Assembly: GCF_017876295.1 (NCBI RefSeq)
Contig: NZ_JAGINT010000002.1
Coordinates: 3,100,001 to 3,164,000, forward strand
Direction of reading: 5' to 3'
Length of the DNA: 64,000 nt
Source of the DNA: Kribbella aluminosa
Lineage (GTDB): Bacteria > Actinomycetota > Actinomycetes > Propionibacteriales > Kribbellaceae
Shown here: piece by piece, positions 25,891 through 34,254 of the stretch
Layout: the number at the start of each line of letters is the position of its first letter
Position numbering within the stretch: the stretch's first letter is position 1
Program-made: the position numbers and the translations under genes
Notes under the pieces: generated by a model
Seen by the model: only the letters and a program-made list of their open reading frames with translations
What the model was told of the DNA's origin: nothing
Database searches by the model: none

Positions 25891-26172
25891 GTGATTGCTG
25901 AATTGTCCGGGCACTCGTTGCTGGTGTTCGTCGGGATTCCGGTGCTGGTGATCTCGGTGGTGGCGTTGCTGACGTTCGCCTCCTCGATCGCGAACGGGCC
26001 GCGGTACCGTCCGGGGCTGTCCTGGTGGGCACCGCCGGTCTGGATCAACGGCCCGGCCGCCACCAAGCCCGACCCCGCCAACCTGCCCGAGCTGGAACCC
26101 GCTCCGGCTGCCACCGCGACCGCCGGCAGCGGCGTCGCCCGCACGATCGGAGGCGCAAGTGCCAGCTGGTGA
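25891..26172 (+). CDS. Small one-TM membrane protein, CtaJ-like
   Basis: A 93-residue protein with one N-terminal membrane helix (LLVFVGIPVLVISVVALLTFASS, residues about 9-31), a conserved-looking GPRYRPGLSWWAPPVWINGP segment and a Pro/Ala-rich tail. Small actinobacterial proteins of this type, encoded beside DUF5130, have been annotated as aa3-type cytochrome oxidase subunit CtaJ; I recall this and cannot check it. GTG start. The following gene starts 14 bases before its stop, so the two are coupled. Confidence 0.6.
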   Translation: MIAELSGHSLLVFVGIPVLVISVVALLTFASSIANGPRYRPGLSWWAPPVWINGPAATKPDPANLPELEPAPAATATAGSGVARTIGGASASW

Positions 26173-26560
26173 CGCTTTCACCCCTGACCAGCTCTACGAC
26201 CTCGAGCGCGCGGTCCGGAACGCCGAGGAGGCGTCCGGCCTGCACTTCTCGGTGTACGTCGGGGGCGCCGACTCCGAGACCCGTCCGTTCGCCGTCGAGC
26301 TGCTGAACGAGCTGGACGACCCGGACAACACCGTGCTGGTGTACGTCGACCCGGCCGGCCGCCGGCTCGAGATCGTCTCCGGCGAGCAGGCCCGCCGCCA
26401 GCTGTCGGACACGTCCGCCGGCCTGGCCGCACTGACCATGCAGACGTCGTTCGCAACCGGTGACCTGGCCGGCGGCCTCGTCACCGGCGTACAGCAACTC
26501 GGCGCCCACGCGCACCAGCCGCCGCTGCTGCACGCGAACAACGAGCCGCACAAGCTCTAG
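26159..26560 (+). CDS. DUF5130 (TPM-like) protein
   Basis: A 133-residue protein resembling DUF5130, distantly like the TPM phosphatase domain: FTPDQLYDLERAVRNAEEASG, then HFSVYVGG and DNTVLVYVDPAGRRLEIVSG. No signal or membrane segment. The GTG start is preceded by GGAGG and overlaps the small membrane protein gene; its own stop overlaps the GNAT gene start. Context suggests a partner of the membrane protein at the cytoplasmic face. Function unknown. Confidence 0.7.
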   Translation: MPAGDAFTPDQLYDLERAVRNAEEASGLHFSVYVGGADSETRPFAVELLNELDDPDNTVLVYVDPAGRRLEIVSGEQARRQLSDTSAGLAALTMQTSFATGDLAGGLVTGVQQLGAHAHQPPLLHANNEPHKL

Positions 26561-27141
26561 TGTCCGCACTGCGGCCGCATCGCATCGAGCTGGGCGATGT
26601 GGTTCTCCGCCCGTTCGTCGCGTCCGACGAAGCTGCGGTGGCCTCGGCGCTCGAAGATCCCGGCATCCTGCGCTGGACGGCCGGGATCGCGGTCATCAGC
26701 TCACCGGCGGACCTCCGGGCCCGCAGGTGGCTGGAGCCGCGGATCGACGGCTGGGCGCGCGGCAACGCGATCTTCGCGATCGCCGAGCGCGACACCGACC
26801 AGGTGATCGGCCACGTCGCGCTGCGGGACGTGCACCGCGTCCCCGATCAGGCCGTCGCGGCGTACTGGGTGAGCCCGGTCGCCCGTGGCCGCCGGCTGGG
26901 TGCCCGGGCGCTGGACGCCGCTGCACGCTGGGGCTTCGCCACCGACGGCCTCCGCCTGCACCGCATCTCGCTCGACCACTCGCTCGTCAACGAGGGGTCC
27001 TGCCACGTCGCGCTCCGCGCCGGGTTCCGGCTCGAGGGCGTGATGCGTGAGTACTACGTCGAGCCGACCGGGCAGCGGCACGACTCACACCTGCACGCCC
27101 GGCTCGCGACCGACGCCGTACCTCAGCCGGCCGGTTCGTAG
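26560..27141 (+). CDS. RimJ/RimL-type GNAT N-acetyltransferase
   Basis: A 193-residue GNAT of the RimJ/RimL class: RIELGDVVLRPFVASDEAAVA at the start, acetyl-CoA loop region VARGRRLGARALDAAARWGF, then LHRISLDHSLVNEGSCHVALRAGFRLEGVMREY, which is the standard ending for this class. Likely acetylates an N-terminal amine of a protein or a metabolite. GTG start overlaps the DUF5130 stop by one base, giving a three-gene coupled unit. Its 3' end overlaps the convergent membrane protein gene by 19 bases. Confidence 0.85.
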   Translation: MSALRPHRIELGDVVLRPFVASDEAAVASALEDPGILRWTAGIAVISSPADLRARRWLEPRIDGWARGNAIFAIAERDTDQVIGHVALRDVHRVPDQAVAAYWVSPVARGRRLGARALDAAARWGFATDGLRLHRISLDHSLVNEGSCHVALRAGFRLEGVMREYYVEPTGQRHDSHLHARLATDAVPQPAGS

Positions 27142-27722
27142 GTCGGGCACGGGCTCGGGTACGCCGCCTGCGTGCGCGGGTCCTGGCACAGGGTAACCAT
27201 CTGCTCGGACGACGAGCCCGGACCGAGGTACACGACCCAGGTGCCGGTGATCGGTGCCAGCGAGCTGTCCGTCAACCCCCGGTACTGACCGCTCACCAGC
27301 ATCGCCTTCGCCGGGATCCCGGCCCGCGTGACCTTCGTGGCGGTGGCCTTCGCCGTGTCTCCCGCGTCGGCGGGGTACTTGTCCAGTACGGCGATCCACT
27401 CGCCGTGCTTGAACTTCGGCGACTCCGGGCCGGTGTTCACCGGCGGCACCGTGGTTGTCTGCACCTTGACCGTCGGCTGCGTCTGGGAGACGGGTGGCTT
27501 CCGGTCCGCCTTCGTGACACTCCCGGAGGCGCTCGCGGTCGGCGCCGCGGCCCCGTCGTCGGTCCCCGAACCCATCCGCAGACCGTCCGCCGTCGGACCC
27601 GTGGTCGTGCCACGCGTGAGGATGAACGCGAACACGGCAACCAGCGCCAGCCCGGCCACGATGCCCGCGCTGACCGCACTCCGCGACCGCTTCTTCTTCC
27701 TGCGATGACCGACACGTGTCAC
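27123..27722 (-). CDS. Membrane-anchored extracytoplasmic protein, unknown
   Basis: A 199-residue protein: basic N terminus (RRKKKRSR), one membrane helix (VSAGIVAGLALVAVFAFILT, about 17-36), a Thr/Pro/Ser-rich linker (to about 95) and a compact C-terminal domain with GEWIAVLDKYPADAGDTAKA and WVVYLGPGSSSEQM. The domain resembles SPOR-like repeats that bind denuded glycan strands, which is a weak match only. GTG start. Convergent and slightly overlapping with the GNAT gene. Confidence 0.6.
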   Translation of the reverse strand: MTRVGHRRKKKRSRSAVSAGIVAGLALVAVFAFILTRGTTTGPTADGLRMGSGTDDGAAAPTASASGSVTKADRKPPVSQTQPTVKVQTTTVPPVNTGPESPKFKHGEWIAVLDKYPADAGDTAKATATKVTRAGIPAKAMLVSGQYRGLTDSSLAPITGTWVVYLGPGSSSEQMVTLCQDPRTQAAYPSPCPTYEPAG

Positions 27723-28015
27723 AGCGAGGGCCCCTCCCCTGAGCTATCCGGTGCAGCCTAAACCCAACTCCGGCAAAAGTGAGCGGCTTTCAGGTGGCGA
27801 GAATCTCTTTCCCGCGAGGGAAATCGCGCACCGCACACGACCCCTCACGATCCGCCGACCAACAATCGTTTGACTCTCGCAAGTGGCGTCCGCGCCATCA
27901 CCGGGCGCACATCGCCCGGCCGTACGCACGGCTGCACGCTGCGAGGCTCCTCAACGACGACGCGGTCTGCCAGGGTTCTTGACCTAGACAGCGCTCTAGT
28001 TGTTTGGCTGGCGGT
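27723..28015. other. Non-coding divergent region
   Basis: Nearly 300 bases with no supported gene. It holds a perfect dyad TTTCCC-GCGA-GGGAAA (27808-27823) and the TetR-like dyad listed separately. It must contain promoters for the minus-strand membrane protein and the plus-strand aldo/keto reductase. Confidence 0.5.
27984..27999. promoter_or_regulatory. Dyad before the aldo/keto reductase gene
   Basis: CTAGA-CAGCGC-TCTAG, five-base perfect arms, starts inside a TTGACC that could be a -35 element and ends 16 bases before the ATG. The shape is that of a TetR-family site; no TetR gene is adjacent. Confidence 0.55.
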
Positions 28016-29008
28016 ATGCGAGAGCTGATGATTGGGAGCGACCCCGCGCGGCAGCGCCGGGTCAGCACGATCGCCCTCGGGGCGATGCTGATGGGAACGG
28101 TGACCGACGAGGCGACCTCGTTCGCGGTCCTGGACCGGTACGTCGAGGGCGGCGGGACGTTCGTCGACACGGCCAACAACTACGCGTTCTGGGTCAACGG
28201 CACCCAGGGCGGCGAGAGCGAGCAGCTGGTCGGGCGCTGGCTGAAGAGCCGCGGGGTGGGCGACGAGCTCACCATCGCGACCAAGGTGGGCGGGCGACCG
28301 CCGCAGCCTGCCAGGCAGCTGAGCGAGAACCTCGAAGGCCTGTCCGCACAGGTGGTCAAGGAGTCGCTGGCCCGCAGCCTCGACAACCTCGGCCGGGACC
28401 ACGTCGACGTGTACTACGCCCACATCGACGACCCCGCCGTACCGGTTGAACAGCAGGTCGAGACGTTCGGATCACTGGTAAAGGAGGGGATGGTCAGCCT
28501 CGTCGGGCTGAGCAACTACTGGACCTGGAGGCTCGAGCGTTACCGCGCACTGGCGGCCCAGGCCGGACTACCGGGGCACGACCTGCTGCAGTACCACCAC
28601 ACGTACTTCCGGGCGCGGACCGACCTCGGTGGACTCCGTTCGAAGGACGGGAGCATCGGCGTCGCCGAGGGCAACCTGCTCAGCTACCTGCGGGCTGAGC
28701 CCGGTCCCACGTTGGTGGCGTACTCACCACTGCTCAGTGGCGGCTACGTGCGAGCCGACAGGCCCTTGGACGAGTCTTACGACCACGCCGGTACGAGAGC
28801 TCGCAAGATCGCGCTGGACGAGGTTGTGAAGGAGACAGGCGCAACGGCGAACCAGGTGGTGCTCTCTTGGCTGACAGGTGGTGAGATCCCGACGGTGGCA
28901 CTGGTAGGTGCGTCCTCGGTCGCCCAGATCGGCGAGAGCCTTGCGGCTGCCGAGCTGGAGCTCACATCGGACCAGCGCCAGCGCCTTGACGCAGCGGGTA
29001 ACAACTAG
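28016..29008 (+). CDS. Aldo/keto reductase
   Basis: A 330-residue AKR-superfamily NADPH oxidoreductase. STIALGAMLMGTVTDEATS opens the barrel; the catalytic Asp-Tyr pair is in FVDTANNYAFW, Lys in IATKVGGRP, and His in VDVYYAHIDDP. The C-terminal VALVGASSVAQIGE is the NADP-binding site. Substrate unknown; the class reduces sugars and aldehydes. ATG 28016 is favoured over a TTG 12 bases upstream. Its last four bases overlap the stop of the convergent unknown gene. Confidence 0.88.
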   Translation: MRELMIGSDPARQRRVSTIALGAMLMGTVTDEATSFAVLDRYVEGGGTFVDTANNYAFWVNGTQGGESEQLVGRWLKSRGVGDELTIATKVGGRPPQPARQLSENLEGLSAQVVKESLARSLDNLGRDHVDVYYAHIDDPAVPVEQQVETFGSLVKEGMVSLVGLSNYWTWRLERYRALAAQAGLPGHDLLQYHHTYFRARTDLGGLRSKDGSIGVAEGNLLSYLRAEPGPTLVAYSPLLSGGYVRADRPLDESYDHAGTRARKIALDEVVKETGATANQVVLSWLTGGEIPTVALVGASSVAQIGESLAAAELELTSDQRQRLDAAGNN

Positions 29009-29535
29009 GTCCCTGACGGGATCCCGTCGTACCGGACCGTCGGGCGGGTGTCGAGCACGTCGTCCAGCCAGCCGTCCACGTCGACCTCCCCGGACAGGAT
29101 GTGGCTCACGTACGCCGCGCGCTCGTGGCTGACCACCTCCTGCTCCCAGACGCACGGCGCGGCACCGATCGGCGCCGGGCGCAGGTCGTCGACGTCCATC
29201 CCGCTGAAGATGCTCAACCGGGACTGGAAGTCCCGCGCCCAGCTCTGCACCACCAGGTAGACACCGTCGTCGCCCAGATGCAGTACGACGACTCCGAGCC
29301 CGACGGCGCCCATGGCGTCGTCGAACTCGAGCTGCCGGGTCGCAGTACTCCGGGCGATCTCGACCATCTGGTCGTCCCACTGCCGTCCGCGGGCCGTGAC
29401 GATGTACGGCTTCACCAGGCGGTTGGCGTAGCGCCAGGGCATCAGGGGAGTGACGGGGCGGGGTCGGTACGCCTCTGCGAGTCCGGTCAGCGCAACAGCT
29501 GCCGCACCAGCCAAGGCGGGATCAGAGGCGGGCAC
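29005..29535 (-). CDS. Conserved-looking hypothetical protein
   Basis: A 176-residue soluble protein with no signal peptide. It contains PLMPWRYANRLVKPYIVTARGRQWDDQ and YLVVQSWARDFQSRLSIF, and several Trp/Tyr-rich segments. I do not recognise the family. GTG 29535 has GGGGGAG at good distance and is preferred over a TTG at 29553. It lies downstream of pepN on the same strand but a hairpin separates them, so it has its own promoter or is read through. Confidence 0.6.
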   Translation of the reverse strand: MPASDPALAGAAAVALTGLAEAYRPRPVTPLMPWRYANRLVKPYIVTARGRQWDDQMVEIARSTATRQLEFDDAMGAVGLGVVVLHLGDDGVYLVVQSWARDFQSRLSIFSGMDVDDLRPAPIGAAPCVWEQEVVSHERAAYVSHILSGEVDVDGWLDDVLDTRPTVRYDGIPSGT

Positions 29536-29564
29536 CGTCCCAGTCTCCCCCAACCAAGGCCCAA

Positions 29565-29606
29565 CGTCCGAACAACTGTGGTCGATAACCCTCAGTTCTT
29601 CGGACG
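29565..29606. terminator. Hairpin related to the 16110-16170 element
   Basis: CGTCCGAACAACTG (29565-29578) pairs with CAGTTCTTCGGACG (29593-29606) with one mismatch. The ACGTCCGAA-AAC-GTGG left side and CGGACGTAA-GG right side match the hairpin at 16119-16166. It follows the pepN gene on the minus strand and probably ends that transcript. Confidence 0.65.
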
Positions 29607-29623
29607 TAAGGCGGGATGAGTGG

Positions 29624-32197
29624 TCAGGCGATGGTGTCGGTGGCCTGGGCGGCGATCGCGCGGGTGAGGTCCGCTTGGGCTTCTGTGACGTAGCGGAGGG
29701 TCGGGGCGTCGACCGACGTCGACTCCGCGGCCAGCCAGCCTGTGACGGCGTCCAGGGCCGCCTGGTCAGCCAGGTGCCGCGGGGACAGGTAGACCAGCAC
29801 GTTCTCGCCCATGGACGAGCCGAGCCGCGTGTACACGTCCTTGGCCGCGCTCAGGTACTTGTCGACGTACGGCCGAAGGAGGTCCTCCTGGCCGGGCTGC
29901 TGGAAGCCGAGGATGGTCCGGAACTGGGTTTCGTTCGGGGTGTCCTCGGACTCCACCGCGACCCGCCAGGCCTCTTCCTTGGCCTCCGCGGTCGGCCGGG
30001 CGGCACGGGCCTGGGCGGCCCGCTCCTGACCGGTGATCGTGGTGTCGCGGGTCAGCTCGTCGTCGATCTCGGCGGCACCGATCCGGCCGAGCCGGGCCAG
30101 CGCCACGATCAGCGTCCAGCGCAGGTCGGTGTCGACGACCAGGCCTGCCGGCAGGTCACGGCCGTCCAACCAGCCGGCCAGCCGCTCGGCACCGGCCTCT
30201 GAGAACACGGCCGAGCTGTACGCACGGACGAACGCGAGCTGGTGGTCGCTGCCCGCCTCCGAGTCGGCCACCAGCTCGGACAGCGCCTGCTCGTACTGCG
30301 CGCGCAGGGCCGCCCGGTTCTGCGGGGCGGCGTACTGGTTGATCGCGCTGCTGGCCTGGTTGAGCAGCGAGCGCACACCGGTCAGGTCGGTCTCTGCCCG
30401 GATCCCGCGCAGCACGATGCCGACGTACTGGCTGGCCGGCATCTCCGCGTCCCGGGTCATGTCCCAGGCCGAACCCCAGGCGAGTGCCCTGGGCAACGAT
30501 TCGGTGAGCTGGTCGATCGACTCCACCAGGGTCGCCCGGGACCGCTCGTCGAGCCGGATCTTCGCGTAGGTCAGGTCGTCGTCGTTCAGCAGGACCAGGT
30601 CCGGCTGGGTCGCGCCGGTCAGCTCCGGGAGCTCCGTGCGCGCGCCGTCGATGTCCACCTCGAACCGCTCGGTCCGCACCAGGCCCTCAGCGGTACGCCG
30701 GTACAGGCCGACGGCCAGCCGGTGCGGCCGCAGTACCGGGAACTTGTCCGTCGCCGTCTGCTCGATCGCGAACGACGTGAAGGCACCGGCAGCGTCGACG
30801 CTGAAGTCGGCGCGCAGCGTGTTCACCCCGGCGGTCTGCAGCCAGCGCTCGGTCCAGTCGTCGAGGTCGCGGCCGGAGGCCTTTTCCAGCGGCTTCAGCA
30901 GGTCGGTCAGCTCGGTGTTCCCGAACGCGTGATCCTTGAAGTACTCCTTCAGCGCGGTGACGAAGGTCTCCTCGCCGACGAAAGCCACCAGCTGCCGCAG
31001 GGTCGACGCGCCCTTGGCGTAGGTGATGCCGTCGAAGTTCACCTCGACCGCGTGGAAGTCGATCATGTCCGCGGCGATCGGGTGTGTCGTGGGCAGCTGG
31101 TCCTGCCGGTAGGCCCAGTTCTTCCGGGCGTTGCAGAACGTCGTCCAGGCGTCGGAGTACTTCGTCGTCGCGACCACCTGCGCCCAGTGGCTGGCCCACT
31201 CGGCGAACGACTCGTTCAGCCACAGGTCGTCCCACCAGGTCATCGTGACCAGGTCGCCGAACCACATGTGCGCCAGCTCGTGCAGCACGGTGTTGGCGCG
31301 GGCCTCCAGCTCCGCGTGCGTCGTCCGGCTGCGGAACAGGTACTCGTCCCGGAGCGTCACGCAGCCCGCGTTCTCCATCGCGCCCATGTTGTACTCCGGC
31401 ACGAAGGCCTGGTCGTACTTGTGGAACGGGTACGGCGTACCGAACGCTTCCTCGAACAGCGCGAAGCCCTGCTTGGTGACCTCGAACAGGTCGTCGACGT
31501 CCAGCGCGCCCTTCAGCGACGGACGGCACAGCAGCGACAGCGGGTACGTCCCGTGCGGGCCTTCGTACACGTCCGTGACCACGTGGTACGGACCCGCGAC
31601 GACCGCGGTGATGTACGTCGAGATCCGCTCGGTCGGCGGGAACTCCCAGCGCGCCAGCTGCTCCCCGTCCGGGCCCTGGTACGGCGTCGGCTCCGGGGTC
31701 GGGGCATTCGAGATCACGACCCAGCGGGCCGGTGCGGAGACGGTGAAGGTGAACGGCGCCTTCAGATCGGGCTGCTCGAAGGTCGCGAACACCCGGCGGG
31801 CGTCCGGCACCTCGAACTGGGTGTAGAGGTAGGTCTCCTTGTCGGCCGGATCGACCGATCGGTGCAGCCCTTCACCGGTCCGCGAGTACAGGCAGTCCGC
31901 CACGACGATGAGCTCGTTGCGCTCGGCCAGCCCGTCGAGCTGGATACGGGCGCCGTCGTAGACCGCGTCCGGGTCCAGCGCGACGCCGTTCAGCGTCACC
32001 TCGCGGATCTTGTCCGCGATCAGGTCGGCGAAGGTGCTCGCGCCGGCCTCGGCGGCGAACGTGATGGTGGTCACCGACGGGAACGTCGGTGCGCCGGTCG
32101 GGGCGTTGGCCAGCTCGAGCTCGATCGAGTAACTCACGTCACTGACCACACCCGCACGGGAACGCGCCTCGTCGCGCGTCAGGTTGGTTCCAGGCAT
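29624..32197 (-). CDS. pepN: Aminopeptidase N (M1 metallopeptidase)
   Basis: An 857-residue zinc aminopeptidase removing N-terminal residues from peptides. The substrate-binding GAMEN is in NMGAMENAGCVTL (about 271), and the zinc site HELAHMWFGD (about 306) is followed after 18 residues by the third ligand in NESFAEW. A catalytic Tyr lies in the downstream GITYAKGAS region. The C-terminal half is the helical ERAP1-like domain. Cytosolic. Conserved in order with mycobacterial Rv2467, and divergent from the DsbA-like gene exactly as there. Likely finishes the peptide breakdown begun by Clp. Confidence 0.95.
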   Translation of the reverse strand: MPGTNLTRDEARSRAGVVSDVSYSIELELANAPTGAPTFPSVTTITFAAEAGASTFADLIADKIREVTLNGVALDPDAVYDGARIQLDGLAERNELIVVADCLYSRTGEGLHRSVDPADKETYLYTQFEVPDARRVFATFEQPDLKAPFTFTVSAPARWVVISNAPTPEPTPYQGPDGEQLARWEFPPTERISTYITAVVAGPYHVVTDVYEGPHGTYPLSLLCRPSLKGALDVDDLFEVTKQGFALFEEAFGTPYPFHKYDQAFVPEYNMGAMENAGCVTLRDEYLFRSRTTHAELEARANTVLHELAHMWFGDLVTMTWWDDLWLNESFAEWASHWAQVVATTKYSDAWTTFCNARKNWAYRQDQLPTTHPIAADMIDFHAVEVNFDGITYAKGASTLRQLVAFVGEETFVTALKEYFKDHAFGNTELTDLLKPLEKASGRDLDDWTERWLQTAGVNTLRADFSVDAAGAFTSFAIEQTATDKFPVLRPHRLAVGLYRRTAEGLVRTERFEVDIDGARTELPELTGATQPDLVLLNDDDLTYAKIRLDERSRATLVESIDQLTESLPRALAWGSAWDMTRDAEMPASQYVGIVLRGIRAETDLTGVRSLLNQASSAINQYAAPQNRAALRAQYEQALSELVADSEAGSDHQLAFVRAYSSAVFSEAGAERLAGWLDGRDLPAGLVVDTDLRWTLIVALARLGRIGAAEIDDELTRDTTITGQERAAQARAARPTAEAKEEAWRVAVESEDTPNETQFRTILGFQQPGQEDLLRPYVDKYLSAAKDVYTRLGSSMGENVLVYLSPRHLADQAALDAVTGWLAAESTSVDAPTLRYVTEAQADLTRAIAAQATDTIA

Positions 32198-32307
32198 GTC
32201 CGCATCCTATGCACCTGGATCTCGGGTTCGCCGAGGGTTTCCCCCCGACATCGGGTATTGGATACCAAGACGGTATATCGGTTCTTCAACTTTGTATGAT
32301 GGTGAAT
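32198..32307 (+). promoter_or_regulatory. pepN/DsbA-like divergent region; possible leaderless start
   Basis: TATGAT at 32294-32299 is a good -10 element whose start point would fall at or next to the ATG at 32308, so the DsbA-like mRNA may be leaderless. A GGATA at 32260 with GGTT at 32280 faintly resembles the SigR/SigH redox promoter class known for the mycobacterial homologue. Confidence 0.45.
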
Positions 32308-32916
32308 ATGACTGCCTCCGCTGATTTCTGGTTCGACCCGGCCTGCCCCTGGGCCTGGATGACGTCTCGCTGGATGCTCGAGGTCGAGCAGGTCCGGGAC
32401 GTGAAGACGACGTGGCACGTGATGAGCCTCGCCGTCCTGAACGACGGCCGGGACGAGCTCCCGGAGCAGTACCGGAGTTTCCTGACCAACGCGTGGGGCC
32501 CGGTGCGGGTGCTGATCGCGGCCGAGGAGGCGCACGGCAACGACGTACTGCTGCCGCTCTACACCGCGCTCGGCAAGCGGATCCACGTCGAGGGTCGCGG
32601 CATCGCCGACGAGAACGTGCTGCCCGAAGCACTCGCCGAGGCCGGCCTGCCGGCATCGCTCATCGAGGCAGCCGGCACCGACCTGTACGACGACGCGCTG
32701 AAGAAGTCGCACCACGCCGGCATGGACCAGGTCGGCATGGAGGTCGGTACGCCGGTGATCGCGGTCGAGGGCACCGCCTTCTTCGGGCCGGTGGTGACGC
32801 CTGCGCCGAAGGGCGAGGCGGCCGGCAAGCTCTGGGACGGCGTCCGGCTGGTGGCCGGCACCGAGGGCTTCTTCGAGATCAAGCGCACCCGGGACCGCGG
32901 CCCGATCTTCGACTGA
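32308..32916 (+). CDS. DsbA-family oxidoreductase, Rv2466c (Mrx2) type
   Basis: A 202-residue thioredoxin-fold protein with a helical insertion, of the mycothiol-dependent Rv2466c family. The active-site region reads FWFDPACPWAWMTSRWM. M. tuberculosis Rv2466c has CPWC here, so the resolving second Cys is Ala and a monothiol mechanism is expected. The cis-Pro loop is in GTPVIAVEGTAFFGPVV. The family reduces mixed disulfides and activates nitro prodrugs with mycothiol. No signal peptide: cytosolic. ATG 32308 is chosen as it fits the family start. Confidence 0.88.
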   Translation: MTASADFWFDPACPWAWMTSRWMLEVEQVRDVKTTWHVMSLAVLNDGRDELPEQYRSFLTNAWGPVRVLIAAEEAHGNDVLLPLYTALGKRIHVEGRGIADENVLPEALAEAGLPASLIEAAGTDLYDDALKKSHHAGMDQVGMEVGTPVIAVEGTAFFGPVVTPAPKGEAAGKLWDGVRLVAGTEGFFEIKRTRDRGPIFD

Positions 32917-32998
32917 CGGTTCAGGGCTTGAACTGGAGCCGCCCGAACGGTGAAAGTTGCTCACTCAAGAATCCGTCCAGTGGGTGAGTAGGTTTCAG

Positions 32999-33769
32999 AT
33001 GACTTCAGGTGGTGTGCCCGGTGGTGTCACTGTCGGCATCGCGGTGTTCGACCGCCAGACCGGGCAGTTCGTCCAGCAGCAGGACGCCGAGCGGCAGTTC
33101 CGCTCGGCGTCGGTGGTGAAGCTGCTGATCGCGCTCGACTACTTCTGGGACCGCGGTCCGGAGTACGCCGTACCGGAGGAGGACCGGGCGCGGCTCGAGG
33201 TGATGCTGCGCAGCAGTGACGACGACGCGGCCAGCTACTACTGGGACCAGCGCGACGGTGCTGCGCTGGTGGAGCGCATGGCGGGGCGGCTCGGTCTGAC
33301 ACACACAGCCGGGCCGCCCGCGAGTCACCCGGGCTTCTGGGGGTACGTCGCCATCACGGCCGTCGACACCGTCCGCATCTACCGGTACTTGCTGGAAGAC
33401 GCGCCGCAGCCGGTTCGTGAGTTCGTGATGGGCCAGTTGCACCAGGCGACGCGGAACGGCACCGACGGCTTCGACCAGTACTTCGGGATCGCGTCGGTGT
33501 TCGCGCCGGGCTTCAGCATCAAGCAGGGCTGGTCCGGGTTCCAGGGCTCCAGCGGCTACCGGACCGACAAGGCCAAGCCGGAGTCCGTCGTCGACCTCGT
33601 CAGCGATGCACTGCACACCACCGGGACCGTGGGAGCGGACGACCGCACCATCGTCGCCGTCTACACCCTGCACCCGTGCGGAACGCCGTACGAGCAGGCC
33701 TCGGCCAGGGTGACGCAGTTGACCGCCGCCCTGACTGTGCCGGGCGGCGTGCGGGCACGGGTGAGCTGA
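32999..33769 (+). CDS. Beta-lactamase-superfamily serine hydrolase
   Basis: A 256-residue serine hydrolase of class A beta-lactamase/penicillin-binding fold. The SxxK motif is in FRSASVVKLL (about 40), the SDN-equivalent is SSDDDAASYYW (Asn replaced), and the KTG-equivalent is KQGWSGFQG. No signal peptide is visible, so it is not a typical secreted beta-lactamase; it may be an esterase or peptidase. ATG 32999 is used; GTG 32984 is an alternative. It lies between the DsbA-like and rpiB genes, where mycobacteria have no equivalent. Confidence 0.75.
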   Translation: MTSGGVPGGVTVGIAVFDRQTGQFVQQQDAERQFRSASVVKLLIALDYFWDRGPEYAVPEEDRARLEVMLRSSDDDAASYYWDQRDGAALVERMAGRLGLTHTAGPPASHPGFWGYVAITAVDTVRIYRYLLEDAPQPVREFVMGQLHQATRNGTDGFDQYFGIASVFAPGFSIKQGWSGFQGSSGYRTDKAKPESVVDLVSDALHTTGTVGADDRTIVAVYTLHPCGTPYEQASARVTQLTAALTVPGGVRARVS

Positions 33770-33786
33770 CAAGTAGATTGCTCGCC

Positions 33787-34254
33787 ATGCGAGTGCACAT
33801 CGGCTGTGACCACGCCGGCTTCGAGCTGAAGAACCACCTGGTGCAGCACCTGACCGCTGCCGGGCACGACGTAGTCGACCACGGTCCGGCGGCGTACGAC
33901 GCCGTCGACGACTACCCGCCGTACTGCCTGCGCACCGGGCAGGCCGTGGTCGCCGACCCGGGCAGCCTGGGCATCGTGATCGGCGGCTCGGGCAACGGTG
34001 AGCAGATCGCCGCCAACAAGGTGAAGGGGGTCCGGGCGGTGCTGGCCTGGAGCACCGACACCGCGCGGCTCGGCCGTGAGCACAACAACGCCAACGTGAT
34101 CAGCGTCGGCGCCCGGATGCACAGCGAGGAGGAGGCCACCGGGTTCGTCGACACGTTCCTGGCGACCGACTACTCCGGTGAGGAGCGGCACACCCGGCGG
34201 ATCGAGATGCTGGACGGCTACGAGTCGACCGGCGAGCTCCCGCCGCTGCCCTGA
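33787..34254 (+). CDS. rpiB: Ribose-5-phosphate isomerase B
   Basis: A 155-residue RpiB, interconverting ribose 5-phosphate and ribulose 5-phosphate in the pentose phosphate path. GCDHAGFELK contains the ring-opening His/Asp region, and IGGSGNGEQIAANK carries the Glu used as base in the actinobacterial form, in place of the E. coli Cys. The ATG lies 17 bases after the hydrolase stop. Gene order rpiB-fpg/nei matches mycobacterial Rv2465c-Rv2464c. Its last codons overlap an antisense small gene. Confidence 0.93.
   Translation: MRVHIGCDHAGFELKNHLVQHLTAAGHDVVDHGPAAYDAVDDYPPYCLRTGQAVVADPGSLGIVIGGSGNGEQIAANKVKGVRAVLAWSTDTARLGREHNNANVISVGARMHSEEEATGFVDTFLATDYSGEERHTRRIEMLDGYESTGELPPLP

Noticed and set aside
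30242..32299. Plus-strand frame of 685 codons opposite pepN
   Set aside because: Antisense to a gene with complete M1 peptidase motifs; Val/Arg/Leu-rich shadow.
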